From: a virus
Virus record (IMG/VR): IMGVR_UViG_3300032360_000025
Coordinates: 1 to 38,437 of that record
DNA: 38,437 nucleotides
Direction: 5' to 3' (one strand)
Part shown: positions 21,954 through 30,128 of the stretch, one piece after another
How positions within the stretch are numbered: position 1 is the first letter of the stretch
Layout: every line of letters begins with the position of its first letter
Made by a program: the position numbers and the translations under genes
The notes under the pieces: generated by a model
Database searches by the model: none
What the model was told of the DNA's origin: nothing
What the model saw: the letters and a program-made list of their open reading frames with translations, nothing else

Positions 21954-23737
21954 CGATGACGGGGACGGACCCCAATTATTACTTTGCCATCAAGCTGGAC
22001 ACCATGGCGGACGACTTCGACGAAGCCCTGGAGGGGGTGCGCGGGATCGTGTCGTCGCGCTACGATCAGCGGACCCGGCGCTGGCTTGTTCCTGCCACGC
22101 CCTGCGGATTCGCCGAGCTTGCCCACATGAACGACGATGACCAGTTCTGGAACTGGGATGAATGCGTCGACGCGCTGATGCCCTACCCGTCCGCCGACGA
22201 CTCGCACATCTACCGACTGACCCGATGGCAAGCCAACATCGAGAACTGGGCGGAGGTTAAGCCCGGCGAATACCCCGCGCCTGGCGGGGAGAAGATGGAA
22301 AGCTGGGAGCATCAGAGGAGGGCCGGGTCTTTTGCTCACAGGCGCGAAGCCGTCCTCCTGGCGCTGGAGATGGGATGCGGCAAGACCAAGGCGGCCATCG
22401 ACCTGATCGAAACGGCGGAGACACCGATGCGCCCGTGGCCGCTTGTTGGGGGCGTTGACCAGGATGGGAACGATGGCGACGATGGCGACATCATCGAGCT
22501 TTGCCCGGTCCTCATCGTCGCGCCGCTGTCGGTCCTGCCTGTCTGGGAGGAACAGATCAAGATGCACAGTCGGGGCCACCTGCGCCCCCTGGTGCTGCGC
22601 GGGACCGTGGCAAAGAAGGCGGACCAGATCAAGAAGGCATACAGCCAACCCAGATGGCCGACCGCCATCATCGTGAATTATGAGAGCCTCTGGCGGGAGC
22701 CGCTGGCATCGCTGATCCTGTCGATGGACTGGGGATGGGTAATTCTCGACGAGGCGCACAAGATCAAGAGTCCCGGCTCGAAGGTGTCCAGGTTTTGCGC
22801 CCGGCTTGCGCCGTGTTCGCATCGGCGGCTGGCGCTCACGGGTACGCCGATGCCTCACTCGCCGCTCGATGTCTATGGCATCTTCCGCTTCCTCGATGTC
22901 GGGCTGTTCGGGTCGAGCTTCGCAAAGTTCCGGGGCGAGTTCGCCACGATGGGCGGCTTCCAGGATAAGCAGGTCGTCGCCCATCGCAACCTCGACAAGC
23001 TGGCGGGGATGATGGATCGGATCACCTTCTCCTGTAAGGCCGCCGATGTGCTGGACCTGCCCCCGACCCAGGACATCGAGCATCCGGTCGAGCTATCGAC
23101 GAAGGAATACCGGGCATACCTGGAGATGGAGGGCGACTTTGTCGCGTGGCTGGAGGAGGCCGGGGAGAATATCGTCGCCTCTAACGCCCTGGCGAAGATC
23201 ATCAGGCTGCAACAGATCACCAGCGGATACCTGCCCATCCCCTCGTCGGAGTTTGACCAGGTGGAGCAGATCGGAACCTCGAAGGCGGACGCGCTGCGCG
23301 ACCTGCTCGAAGGGATCGACGAACCCGCCGCCGTGTTCTGTAAATTCCGCCACGACCTGGCGACTGTTCAGCGGATCGCCGAGTCGCTGGGCCGTAAGTA
23401 TTGCGAGGTGTCGGGGACTCGCAAGGACATCGACACGGGGCGATGGACCGAGGAGCAGGGCGACATCGCGGGGATACAGATACAGGCCGGGGGATTAGGC
23501 ATCGACCTCACCCGGGCGCGCTATGGGATCTACTACAGCCCATCGCACTCGCTGGGCGATTACCTACAGAGCCGGGCGCGCCTGCACAGGCCCGGGCAGG
23601 ATCGGCCCGTTACTTTCATCCAGCTTGTCGGCAGGCAGACCATCGACGAGGCGATTTACCAGGCCCTGGCGAAAAAAGAAAAAGTCATCGAGTCAGTTAT
23701 CAGAGAGCTTTCACCCGTTAACATGGCATCGGAATAG
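21935..23737 (+). CDS. SNF2-family superfamily 2 helicase/ATPase
   Basis: About 600 residues. Residues 1-95 form an N-terminal domain (NYYFAIKLDTMADDF at its start, SRYDQRTRRWLVPA) that resembles HARP-like or substrate-binding extensions. Motif I LALEMGCGKTKAAI is at residues about 142-155, motif II DEAH at 272-275, and motif III LTGTPMP. Later GGLGIDLTRA and QSRARLHRPGQ are motifs V and VI, the latter characteristic of SNF2 and related ATPases. Such phage enzymes are thought to remodel forks or displace proteins from DNA. The start at 21935 is in frame near the preceding gene's end; ATG at 21956 is an alternative. Followed by a 116-nt gap without a clear gene. Confidence 0.9.
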   Translation: MQAHQITMTGTDPNYYFAIKLDTMADDFDEALEGVRGIVSSRYDQRTRRWLVPATPCGFAELAHMNDDDQFWNWDECVDALMPYPSADDSHIYRLTRWQANIENWAEVKPGEYPAPGGEKMESWEHQRRAGSFAHRREAVLLALEMGCGKTKAAIDLIETAETPMRPWPLVGGVDQDGNDGDDGDIIELCPVLIVAPLSVLPVWEEQIKMHSRGHLRPLVLRGTVAKKADQIKKAYSQPRWPTAIIVNYESLWREPLASLILSMDWGWVILDEAHKIKSPGSKVSRFCARLAPCSHRRLALTGTPMPHSPLDVYGIFRFLDVGLFGSSFAKFRGEFATMGGFQDKQVVAHRNLDKLAGMMDRITFSCKAADVLDLPPTQDIEHPVELSTKEYRAYLEMEGDFVAWLEEAGENIVASNALAKIIRLQQITSGYLPIPSSEFDQVEQIGTSKADALRDLLEGIDEPAAVFCKFRHDLATVQRIAESLGRKYCEVSGTRKDIDTGRWTEEQGDIAGIQIQAGGLGIDLTRARYGIYYSPSHSLGDYLQSRARLHRPGQDRPVTFIQLVGRQTIDEAIYQALAKKEKVIESVIRELSPVNMASE

Positions 23738-23853
23738 GAACAAGGAGCCGCCGCGTTGTTATCTTCATTTCAGAACCCCCAACCCCCAGCGATCCCCACG
23801 CGACCCAGACCCCGCAGCGCGGCGGCAACCTCTAACCAGTAAAGGAGAAACGG

Positions 23854-24480
23854 ATGGCGACTAAGACCAAGAAGAAGAAAAAAGCCAGGGCGAAGGCCCG
23901 GCGCAGCAAGGTGACGAAGCAGCGCGGGAACCCCAGGGAGAGAAAGCCCAACAGGGGGATGCCGAAGGAGATAACCGCCGCGCCCGTGGCCCCCCCGGTC
24001 GAGGTCGGCGGCAGCACCAAGGGCAGCATCGCCCATCAGATTGTCCAGATTGACATCGAACGCGACCGCCTGGAGAAACAGGTCAAGGACTTGAAGGAGC
24101 AACGCGAGGGGCTGGCCGAGGTGCTGATCCAGGCGATGGTCGGGGACGGGGTGCGGAATATCAAGCTCGACGGCGGCGCGACTGTTTACCTGCGCCAGGA
24201 CTTGAAGGCGCACAAACAGAAGGACACCGACACCGGGGCGCTGCTGGCGGCGCTGGACTCCTGCGAGATCGATGCGGCTGTCCACTCTTACAGCGTGGGG
24301 AAGATTAAATCATGGATTCGTGAAGAACTAACCAGGCGGGAAGAACAAGGAGAGACAACCACAGATCCCGCCGACTGTCTGCCCGCCGCGTTGCGGGAAT
24401 TGTTGAGCGTTTACAATGTTACACAGGTCGGAGTATCGAACAAAGCGGCCCACGCGGGCGGCCAGAAGGCGGGACAATGA
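23854..24480 (+). CDS. Conserved-type phage protein of unknown function with basic N terminus
   Basis: A 208-residue protein with AAGGAG before the ATG. Residues 1-45 are Lys/Arg-rich and disordered, and residues about 60-95 form a coiled coil (IDIERDRLEKQVKDLKEQRE). Then comes NIKLDGGATVYLRQDLKA, a strand-turn-strand signature that I associate with a widespread phage family of unknown function, and a C-terminal helical part ending in a short Ala/Gly tail. The basic N terminus suggests nucleic-acid binding. It overlaps the next gene by 4 nt and lies between helicase and primase, so a replication or recombination accessory is likely. Confidence 0.75.
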   Translation: MATKTKKKKKARAKARRSKVTKQRGNPRERKPNRGMPKEITAAPVAPPVEVGGSTKGSIAHQIVQIDIERDRLEKQVKDLKEQREGLAEVLIQAMVGDGVRNIKLDGGATVYLRQDLKAHKQKDTDTGALLAALDSCEIDAAVHSYSVGKIKSWIREELTRREEQGETTTDPADCLPAALRELLSVYNVTQVGVSNKAAHAGGQKAGQ

Positions 24481-25262
24481 CCGAACCAAAGGAGATGGCC
24501 GAGATGCCAGCTAAGAAGAAACAGGAAACCGAGCAACCCGCCCAGGCGTTGGTTAAATCCACGAACGGCGGCAACGATCTAGAGTTTTCCATCTTTAAGC
24601 AGGACGCGGATGAACTGTCCGCGCTATTAAAGGGGAACCTCGCAGGGCGAACACTCACGGCGGCGGACCTTGTCCGCGCCCCGATACCCGCCGGGGGCGG
24701 GACAACCTGGGAGATTGAAAGCCTGGACGGGGTCGAGAAGGCCGACGAGATCGAGGGTGTTATCATCCACCAGAAGAACATCCGCGCCTATTGGCCCGAC
24801 TCCGAGATTAACGGGGAGCCGCCATTGTGCAGGAGCGACGATGCGATGACAGGCATCGGCGCGATCCAGGCCGACCAGCCCGCCGAGTCCCGGGACTGTT
24901 TTACCTGCCCGATGGCTCAATGGGGCAGCGACCCGAAGGGCGGCAAGGGCCAGGCGTGTACCCTCAAGAAGGCGCTCTTTATTCTGCGCGCCGACTCGAT
25001 CCTGCCGATGGTCGTGATGGTCCCGCCGTCGAGCTTGCAGAACATCGACCGCTACCTCCTGGCGCTGCTCAACGCCTCCGCGCCCTTCTGGGGCGCTGTA
25101 ACGGGCCTGAGCCTGGAGAAGGCGCAGGGCAACAGCGGGGCGTATTCCCGAGTTAAGGCGCGCCGGGTCGCGCCGTTGACCCCGGAACAGACAGAGCGGA
25201 TGAAGATGTACCAGGATGACATCGTCCCCGCGCTGAACCAGGGAGCCGCACCTACAGACTGA
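24477..25262 (+). CDS. Cys-containing protein, possible DNA-binding replication accessory
   Basis: A 261-residue protein. The first 35 residues are charged and disordered. A cysteine group in the middle (PLCRSDD, CFTCPMAQWGSD, ACTLKK) could hold zinc. It is followed by a beta-rich domain (SILPMVVMVPPSSLQNI, then RYLLALLNASAPFWGAVTGLSLEK) and a C-terminal helical tail. Phage proteins with this Cys pattern are encoded beside primases and helicases, and single-strand DNA binding is the obvious guess, but no OB-fold signature can be proven by eye. The ATG overlaps the stop of the preceding gene. Confidence 0.65.
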   Translation: MTEPKEMAEMPAKKKQETEQPAQALVKSTNGGNDLEFSIFKQDADELSALLKGNLAGRTLTAADLVRAPIPAGGGTTWEIESLDGVEKADEIEGVIIHQKNIRAYWPDSEINGEPPLCRSDDAMTGIGAIQADQPAESRDCFTCPMAQWGSDPKGGKGQACTLKKALFILRADSILPMVVMVPPSSLQNIDRYLLALLNASAPFWGAVTGLSLEKAQGNSGAYSRVKARRVAPLTPEQTERMKMYQDDIVPALNQGAAPTD

Positions 25263-25348
25263 AAGTCGCCTGCTCAACGGCCCGGCGCTCCCTGTGTTAC
25301 GAACCCCAGGGAGATGACCGACTGGCCGCAGGGCGCAAACCAGGGGGT

Positions 25349-25384
25349 CGCCGTTCGTGGTTGGCGGCGGCCTCCACCTTTTTT
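25349..25384 (+). terminator. Weak possible terminator before the primase gene
   Basis: A 5-bp GC stem (25349-25353 with 25365-25369), followed after 9 nt by TTTTTT. The stem is short and the T-run distant, so function is doubtful. The rest of the 156-nt gap (25263-25418) shows no gene or tRNA. Confidence 0.25.
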
Positions 25385-25418
25385 ATTTTCCAGGTGTTCG
25401 GGTTTCTGGTGGAGATAG

Positions 25419-27023
25419 ATGATGGAGAGATCGGCGCAACATTTCACGACTGAAGATTTTTTAACAATACCGCAGGAGATGCGGGACATCTCCCAGTGGG
25501 TCGCCTGGCGCGCTGAACAGCGCGGCGGCAAAACGACGAAGATACCCATCAACATAGCCACGGGGCGCGGCGCGAAAACCAACGACCCGGCGACCTGGGC
25601 ATCGTTCGACGATGTTCTCAGCTACTGGGATGAGGGCGCGGGCGCGTCCGGGGTCGGCTTCGTGTTCAGCGAGGGCGCGGGCCTGGTCGGGGTCGATCTC
25701 GACAACTGCGCCGATGTGCTGTCGGGCAAGCTCAACACCGAGGCCCGCGAGATCCTCGATGAATTGCAGACCTACAGCGAGATGAGCCAGTCACGCGGCG
25801 GCGCTCATGCGATCATTCGCGGCGCGCTGCCCGATGGGTGCAGGCACAGGCGCGGCGGCCTGGAGGTCTACGACCGAGGGCGCTTTTTCGTGATGACCGG
25901 CTGGCGGATGGACAATTACCCCGCCCTGGTCGCTAATGGCGGCGAGGCCGTAGGATCGCTTCTGCGGCGTTTAGAGGGTGGGGGCGACCCAACGGGCCAA
26001 CAGGTACGCCCGGCGGCCTCAGCGCGCAGCGGGGAGCGTTACGAGGCACTTCTGGAGGCTATCAAGTTCGACCCGAACGCCGCGCCCGACCAGACGAAGG
26101 TCCGGGGGCTTTGCGCCATGACCCCGAAGTTTAAGCGAACCCTCGAACATAACCGCCCGGACTTCAAGGATGACAGCCCATCGGCGTATTGTTTCAGCCT
26201 GGCCGCCATCGCGCTGAACGCGGGATGGAGTGTCCAGGAAGTCGTCGATCTTATCATCGACTTTCGGCGGCGCTACTCGATGGACCTTAAGCTGGATCGG
26301 CCCGACTGGTACCTGTTGCATACGATACTGAGGGCCGAGAGTAGTAACAACATGAGCGCCGCAAGCGTTACGCTGGAGGAGGAGACGGACGCGGATGAGG
26401 AAACGGTCTTAAAGAACCTGGGCGCGATGCTGGGCTTGCAGGCGATGGGCTACAGCATCGCGGGCTTCTATCAGCACGGGATGCAGGATGCCCGATATTG
26501 GCTCGAAATCGACACGGGCGAGGACTCGCTGCGAGTCGTCGCCATCGGATCGTCGCGGGAGCTTCGCAGCGTCCAGGGGCTGAAAGACCTGTTCATCGCC
26601 AACTTCGGGATGGTGATCCCGTCGAGCGTTACGCGGGCGCGGTGGGATAATATACTCCAGAACCTGATGAGGATTCGACAGGTTAAGGACCCGGACATCG
26701 ACGACCGCCAGGAGCAGGTCCGCGAGTGGGTCGAGGTTTTATGTAACACCTGGGCGCGTCCGTTTAACGACGAGGGGGAGAACCGCTGGGAATTGGCATT
26801 GCCGACCCGGTCGCCGTTTAAACGGGAGGGGGAGATATTTGTCAATGCCGCCAGGATACGGGAGATGCTGATCAGCGATGGGACACGGATGAGCGTGGCC
26901 GATATTACGCAGATGCTGCGCCTGGCGGGCCTCGAACGCCGCAAGGTGTCCGGGCGCGTGGAGGGGAAGGTCATCGCGACGAGCTACTGGGCGGCTCCGC
27001 TTTCGGAGTTTCCGGGGGTTTGA
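25419..27023 (+). CDS. Primase-polymerase (archaeo-eukaryotic primase fold, NrS-1 type)
   Basis: A 534-residue protein with GGAG 4 nt before the first of two in-frame ATGs. Residues about 20-170 carry the primase-polymerase pattern: QWVAWRAEQRGGKTTKIPIN, then GVGFVFSEGAGLVGVDLDN with the catalytic DLD (93-95), SRGGAHAIIRG with a conserved His (130), and GLEVYDRGRFFVMTG with a third acidic site. Residues about 250-310 look like a primase C-terminal helical domain, and the remainder is an unassigned C-terminal region with no obvious helicase motifs. In phage NrS-1 such a protein starts chains without a primer and extends them as a DNA polymerase. No other polymerase is found here, so it may replicate the genome. 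Confidence 0.85.
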   Translation: MMERSAQHFTTEDFLTIPQEMRDISQWVAWRAEQRGGKTTKIPINIATGRGAKTNDPATWASFDDVLSYWDEGAGASGVGFVFSEGAGLVGVDLDNCADVLSGKLNTEAREILDELQTYSEMSQSRGGAHAIIRGALPDGCRHRRGGLEVYDRGRFFVMTGWRMDNYPALVANGGEAVGSLLRRLEGGGDPTGQQVRPAASARSGERYEALLEAIKFDPNAAPDQTKVRGLCAMTPKFKRTLEHNRPDFKDDSPSAYCFSLAAIALNAGWSVQEVVDLIIDFRRRYSMDLKLDRPDWYLLHTILRAESSNNMSAASVTLEEETDADEETVLKNLGAMLGLQAMGYSIAGFYQHGMQDARYWLEIDTGEDSLRVVAIGSSRELRSVQGLKDLFIANFGMVIPSSVTRARWDNILQNLMRIRQVKDPDIDDRQEQVREWVEVLCNTWARPFNDEGENRWELALPTRSPFKREGEIFVNAARIREMLISDGTRMSVADITQMLRLAGLERRKVSGRVEGKVIATSYWAAPLSEFPGV

Positions 27024-27239
27024 TGTGGCCTTCCCTATATAGGGAAAACTTTTTAATTTGGAATGGAAAAACTGCTGGCTTACAGTCTTACTGGCTTACG
27101 CGTCAACTAAGGGAAGAAAAATAAAGGGTTTAGGGGTAAGACAACTGTAAGCAGCGGGAAGATGAGAGGCTTACAAAAAAAGGGTAAGTCCCAGGCTTTT
27201 GGGTTCGTAAGTGTTTACAAAATAAAAGGTTATATAGGG
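27024..27239. other. Candidate replication origin: AT-rich region with iteron-like repeats
   Basis: A 216-bp AT-rich stretch between the primase and helicase genes. GGCTTAC occurs at 27077, 27093 (16 nt apart, both preceded by CT) and 27168. The reverse form TGTAAGC is at 27146, and GGTAAG variants are at about 27135 and 27183. GTAAGTGTTTAC at 27207-27218 is an inverted pair. A 16-bp perfect palindrome begins the region. Repeats of this kind beside replication genes often bind an initiator. No convincing protein gene is present; the frame of the helicase is open back to 27162 but the extra part spans the repeats. Confidence 0.5.
27031..27046. repeat. 16-bp perfect palindrome
   Basis: TTCCCTATATAGGGAA reads the same on both strands. 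It lies 8 nt after the primase-polymerase stop at the edge of the iteron-like cluster. It could be an operator or part of the origin. Confidence 0.85.
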
Positions 27240-28892
27240 ATGGGCGAAAAGAAAGAAATCGGCGGCGAGTTTCGCGTCTTTGGGCCGCCAGGGACTGGCA
27301 AGACTTACTACCTTACAAAACAGACCGAAAGCGCCCTCAGAAAATACACGCCTTCGGACCTTCTGATCGTGTCTTTTACAAAGGCTGCGGCGCATGAGAT
27401 AGCGACCAGGACCGCAGCCCCGGGAATGGATAAACGGGTCGGGACGCTTCACTCGTTTTGCTTTCGCGCCCTGGGCCAGCCTGAACTCGCGGAAACCCCG
27501 GCCCGCATCAAGGAGTGGAATAAGCACATCAAAACCAAGATCCCAACCCTGATGATTAAAGAGAAGGGGGAAGGGGATGACCCGATAGCGCAATCCATCA
27601 GCGGGAAACCGATGGCGGCTTATCACCTGTTGAGATCCCGGATGGTCCCGCGTGAACAATGGCCTGAACAGGCGAGGACGGCGGCCACGGCCTGGGAGGA
27701 ATGGAAAGAGGGCAACGACTGGATGGATTTTACCGACCTGATCGAGCAATCCCTGGAGGACGTAGGCGCAGCGCCCGGGCATCCCGCTGTCGGGTTCTTC
27801 GACGAGGTGCAGGACTTTTCAACCCTGGAGCTTGAACTGGTCCGCAAGTGGGGTAAGTCCATGCGGCAGACTGTGATGGCAGGGGACGACGACCAGAGCA
27901 TCTACGGGTTCCGGGGCGCAACCCCGGACGCTTTCCTGGAACCGGACATCCCGGAGGATAGAAAGAAATTCTTGCGGGAAAGCTACCGGCTGCCCTCAGT
28001 CGTCAAGGATTACGCGGACAGATGGATCAGCCAGGTTAGGACAAGACAGGCGAAGGAATACAAGCCCAGGCGGGAGGGCGGCAGCGTCAATCTGGCGCGG
28101 AACATGGGATACAGGAGGCCCGAACGGGTGCTGGCGAGTATCTGCGGGGATCTCGACAAAGGCCAGGATGTGATGGTTCTCGCCTCCTGCGCGTATATGC
28201 TTACGCCCCTCCTGTCTATTCTAAGGAAGGAGGGCATCCCCTTTCATAATCCCTACAGGCGCAAGGACGGGCGATGGAACCCCATCCATCCCCATAAGGG
28301 GGCGGCCTTCCGCTTGTCTAACTACCTCCGACCCGACCCTGGAACCTGGGAAGATCCCCGCCTGTGGACATGGGGGGAGCTATGGCGATGGGTGGAGATC
28401 CTGAACGTGAAAACGACAGGGATGCCCAAGGGGTCAAAAACCCTCATCAAAAAAATCATCAAGAACGAGAGCGCGGCCCAGGAGGTGATAAACCTGGACC
28501 TGATCGCAGACCTGCTGATGGGTTCCGACATGGAAGCGGCCCAGCGCCTGGTCGCTCAAATCGAGGGCGGGGGCGTGGACTTTTTCCGCGATCATATTCT
28601 GGACTCGCATCACAACGGGGCGCTGAAAATGGCCCTGGCTGTGCAGCACAGGCGAGGGGGGCGCGCCTTGCGAGAGACTCCCCGCCTATGTGTCGGGACC
28701 ATCCATAGCGTCAAAGGCGGCGCGGCGGATTCGGTGTATTTATTCCCCGACTTGAGCCTGGAAGGAGAACGCCAGGGGCAGCACGACCCGGACAGCTTGA
28801 CCCGGCTTTTCTATGTCGGAATGACCAGGGCGCGGGATAAGGTAACCCTTTGCGGGGCCGAGACTGGCCGGGCGATTCGGTGGATACATTGA
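27240..28892 (+). CDS. UvrD/Rep-like superfamily 1 helicase
   Basis: A 550-residue helicase. Motif I GPPGTGKT is at residues 15-22; motif Ia is LIVSFTKAAAHEIATR; motif II is FDEVQDFS (DEVQD, the usual DExQ form); motif III is GDDDQSIYGFRGA. Then follow the motif V/VI region AVQHRRGG, IHSVKGGAADSVYL, and motif VI LFYVGMTRARDKV. All are characteristic of UvrD/Rep enzymes that unwind DNA 3' to 5'. It is shorter than UvrD itself (about 720 residues), typical of phage forms. The start at 27240 is favoured because the conserved part begins there; an upstream in-frame ATG at 27162 lies in the iteron-like region. It ends at a combined hairpin and promoter. Confidence 0.9.
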   Translation: MGEKKEIGGEFRVFGPPGTGKTYYLTKQTESALRKYTPSDLLIVSFTKAAAHEIATRTAAPGMDKRVGTLHSFCFRALGQPELAETPARIKEWNKHIKTKIPTLMIKEKGEGDDPIAQSISGKPMAAYHLLRSRMVPREQWPEQARTAATAWEEWKEGNDWMDFTDLIEQSLEDVGAAPGHPAVGFFDEVQDFSTLELELVRKWGKSMRQTVMAGDDDQSIYGFRGATPDAFLEPDIPEDRKKFLRESYRLPSVVKDYADRWISQVRTRQAKEYKPRREGGSVNLARNMGYRRPERVLASICGDLDKGQDVMVLASCAYMLTPLLSILRKEGIPFHNPYRRKDGRWNPIHPHKGAAFRLSNYLRPDPGTWEDPRLWTWGELWRWVEILNVKTTGMPKGSKTLIKKIIKNESAAQEVINLDLIADLLMGSDMEAAQRLVAQIEGGGVDFFRDHILDSHHNGALKMALAVQHRRGGRALRETPRLCVGTIHSVKGGAADSVYLFPDLSLEGERQGQHDPDSLTRLFYVGMTRARDKVTLCGAETGRAIRWIH

Positions 28893-28917
28893 CGGCCCCG
28901 CCTGTCGGGGTTATTCT
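28889..28917 (+). promoter_or_regulatory. Probable late promoter overlapping a hairpin
   Basis: TTGACG (28889-28894, including the helicase stop), a 17-nt spacer and TATTCT (28912-28917). Inside the spacer CCCCG (28896-28900) pairs with CGGGG (28906-28910), followed by a T-rich stretch, so the same bases could also stop upstream transcription. A leader of about 35 nt leads to the first late gene. The TTGACGG start is shared with promoters at 21601 and 32960. Confidence 0.55.
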
Positions 28918-28957
28918 TTCGGCAACGATCAACACCTAAAACCAGAAGGACAAAACG

Positions 28958-29332
28958 ATGGGACTTGAAAAACTACAAGGGCAGCTTTCGGCGTTCATCT
29001 CAACCTGGACGGAGGACGCGACAGCATCGAACGCAACCGCGACAGCTACCCACGTTGCGGAGTCGGGAAAATCTCATTATATAACCGGGTTCTCCGGTAC
29101 TGCGTGGGATGCGATGTCGGGGGGCGGGGAAACCACCATTCTAATTAAGGACGACACCGATGTCATCATGACCTTTTATGTGGACAACGGCATCGGCGCG
29201 GATGGCAACGGCATCACCCATTCATTTAGCAGCCCCATCCAGATCACCGAGGGGAACCCATGCAGCATCGAAGTCACCAACGGAGCATCCGCTGATGCGG
29301 CTGCGGCGAACCTGTGGGGCTTCACTTCCTGA
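28958..29332 (+). CDS. Small virion-type protein at the head of the late operon
   Basis: A 124-residue Thr/Ala/Gly/Asp-rich protein with no signal peptide, with AAGGA before the ATG. The beta-rich pattern (TTILIKDDTDVIMTFYVDNG, then IQITEGNPCSIEVTN) looks like a small structural or decoration protein, and position ahead of the terminase genes is common for such proteins in environmental phages. No family is recognised. A related beta-rich pattern is not evident elsewhere in the window. Confidence 0.65.
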   Translation: MGLEKLQGQLSAFISTWTEDATASNATATATHVAESGKSHYITGFSGTAWDAMSGGGETTILIKDDTDVIMTFYVDNGIGADGNGITHSFSSPIQITEGNPCSIEVTNGASADAAAANLWGFTS

Positions 29333-29333
29333 T

Positions 29334-30128
29334 ATGGCCGCGAACAACGGAAAAAACAACAACGATCAACCCATCCCGGCGAACAATCCCAGCGACCAGG
29401 CCCCCGCGCCCGGGGAGTCGCTGACCGCCGACCTGGAGGCGATGACCGCCAGCGGCGACCTGCCCAGCGCGGACAAGCCCATCCGCATACCACGCAGGAA
29501 GGGCCGCCCGCTAGTGAGTAATCCAACCCTCGACCCGGAGATGACCGCCCGGGCTGCGGCGGCTGTCGAGCTTCGACTCCGGGGCCATACCTACCAGCAC
29601 ATCGCCGATGCCCTGGGCTGGAAGCGGCACACCTCGCCCCGGGCTGTCGTGCAGCGCGCCCTGCGTAACATGCTACAGGAACCATGCGACGAGCTACGCC
29701 AGGTCGAGGCGTGGCGACTGGATCGCCTGGCCTCGCACCTGTGGCCGACCGACGACGACCTGGAACCGGCGACCGCCTGCGAGTCGATCCAGGACGAGGA
29801 GGAACGGATCAACGACCAGGACCGCCGGGAGTCGGCCCGCGTCAAGCGGCTGAACTCGAAGATCGACCGACTACTCAAGATCATGGAACGCCGCGCCCGT
29901 CTGATGGGCATCGATGTCCCCGTGGTGCATAAGCTCGAAGCAAACATAGAGACACCATCAACAAATGGAAACATCAACACCGTTATCCTCAACGACACCG
30001 GAGAGCGCGCCCGATACCTTGACGCGCTCCGAGTGGTTACGACTGGCGGCGGAGACACCGGCGGGCCTGGCGATGCTATGCACGAACAACCGCTGGATGA
30101 TGGCCCCGCATCTACGCCTGCTGACTGA
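29334..30128 (+). CDS. Terminase small subunit (probable)
   Basis: A 264-residue protein starting at 29334, one base after the previous stop; the frame is open upstream to 29178, but that part shadows the previous gene. After a disordered N terminus of 60 residues, residues about 70-105 (AAAVELRLRGHTYQHIADALGW...) form a helix-turn-helix like that of terminase small subunits, followed by a long charged coiled coil (RVKRLNSKIDRLLKIMERRARLMG) for oligomer formation. It would recognise the packaging site. Its last 164 nt overlap the large-subunit gene in another frame. Confidence 0.75.
   Translation: MAANNGKNNNDQPIPANNPSDQAPAPGESLTADLEAMTASGDLPSADKPIRIPRRKGRPLVSNPTLDPEMTARAAAAVELRLRGHTYQHIADALGWKRHTSPRAVVQRALRNMLQEPCDELRQVEAWRLDRLASHLWPTDDDLEPATACESIQDEEERINDQDRRESARVKRLNSKIDRLLKIMERRARLMGIDVPVVHKLEANIETPSTNGNINTVILNDTGERARYLDALRVVTTGGGDTGGPGDAMHEQPLDDGPASTPAD

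Noticed and set aside
21773-23083. Long leftward ORF (436 codons) opposite the SNF2 helicase
   Set aside because: It lies almost wholly antisense to a gene with clear helicase motifs, has no start signals and an implausible His/Arg/Asp-rich composition. It is a shadow of GC-rich codons.
25263-25418. tRNA or small RNA in the gap before the primase gene
   Set aside because: No cloverleaf or conserved tRNA arm sequence can be formed; only a weak hairpin is present.
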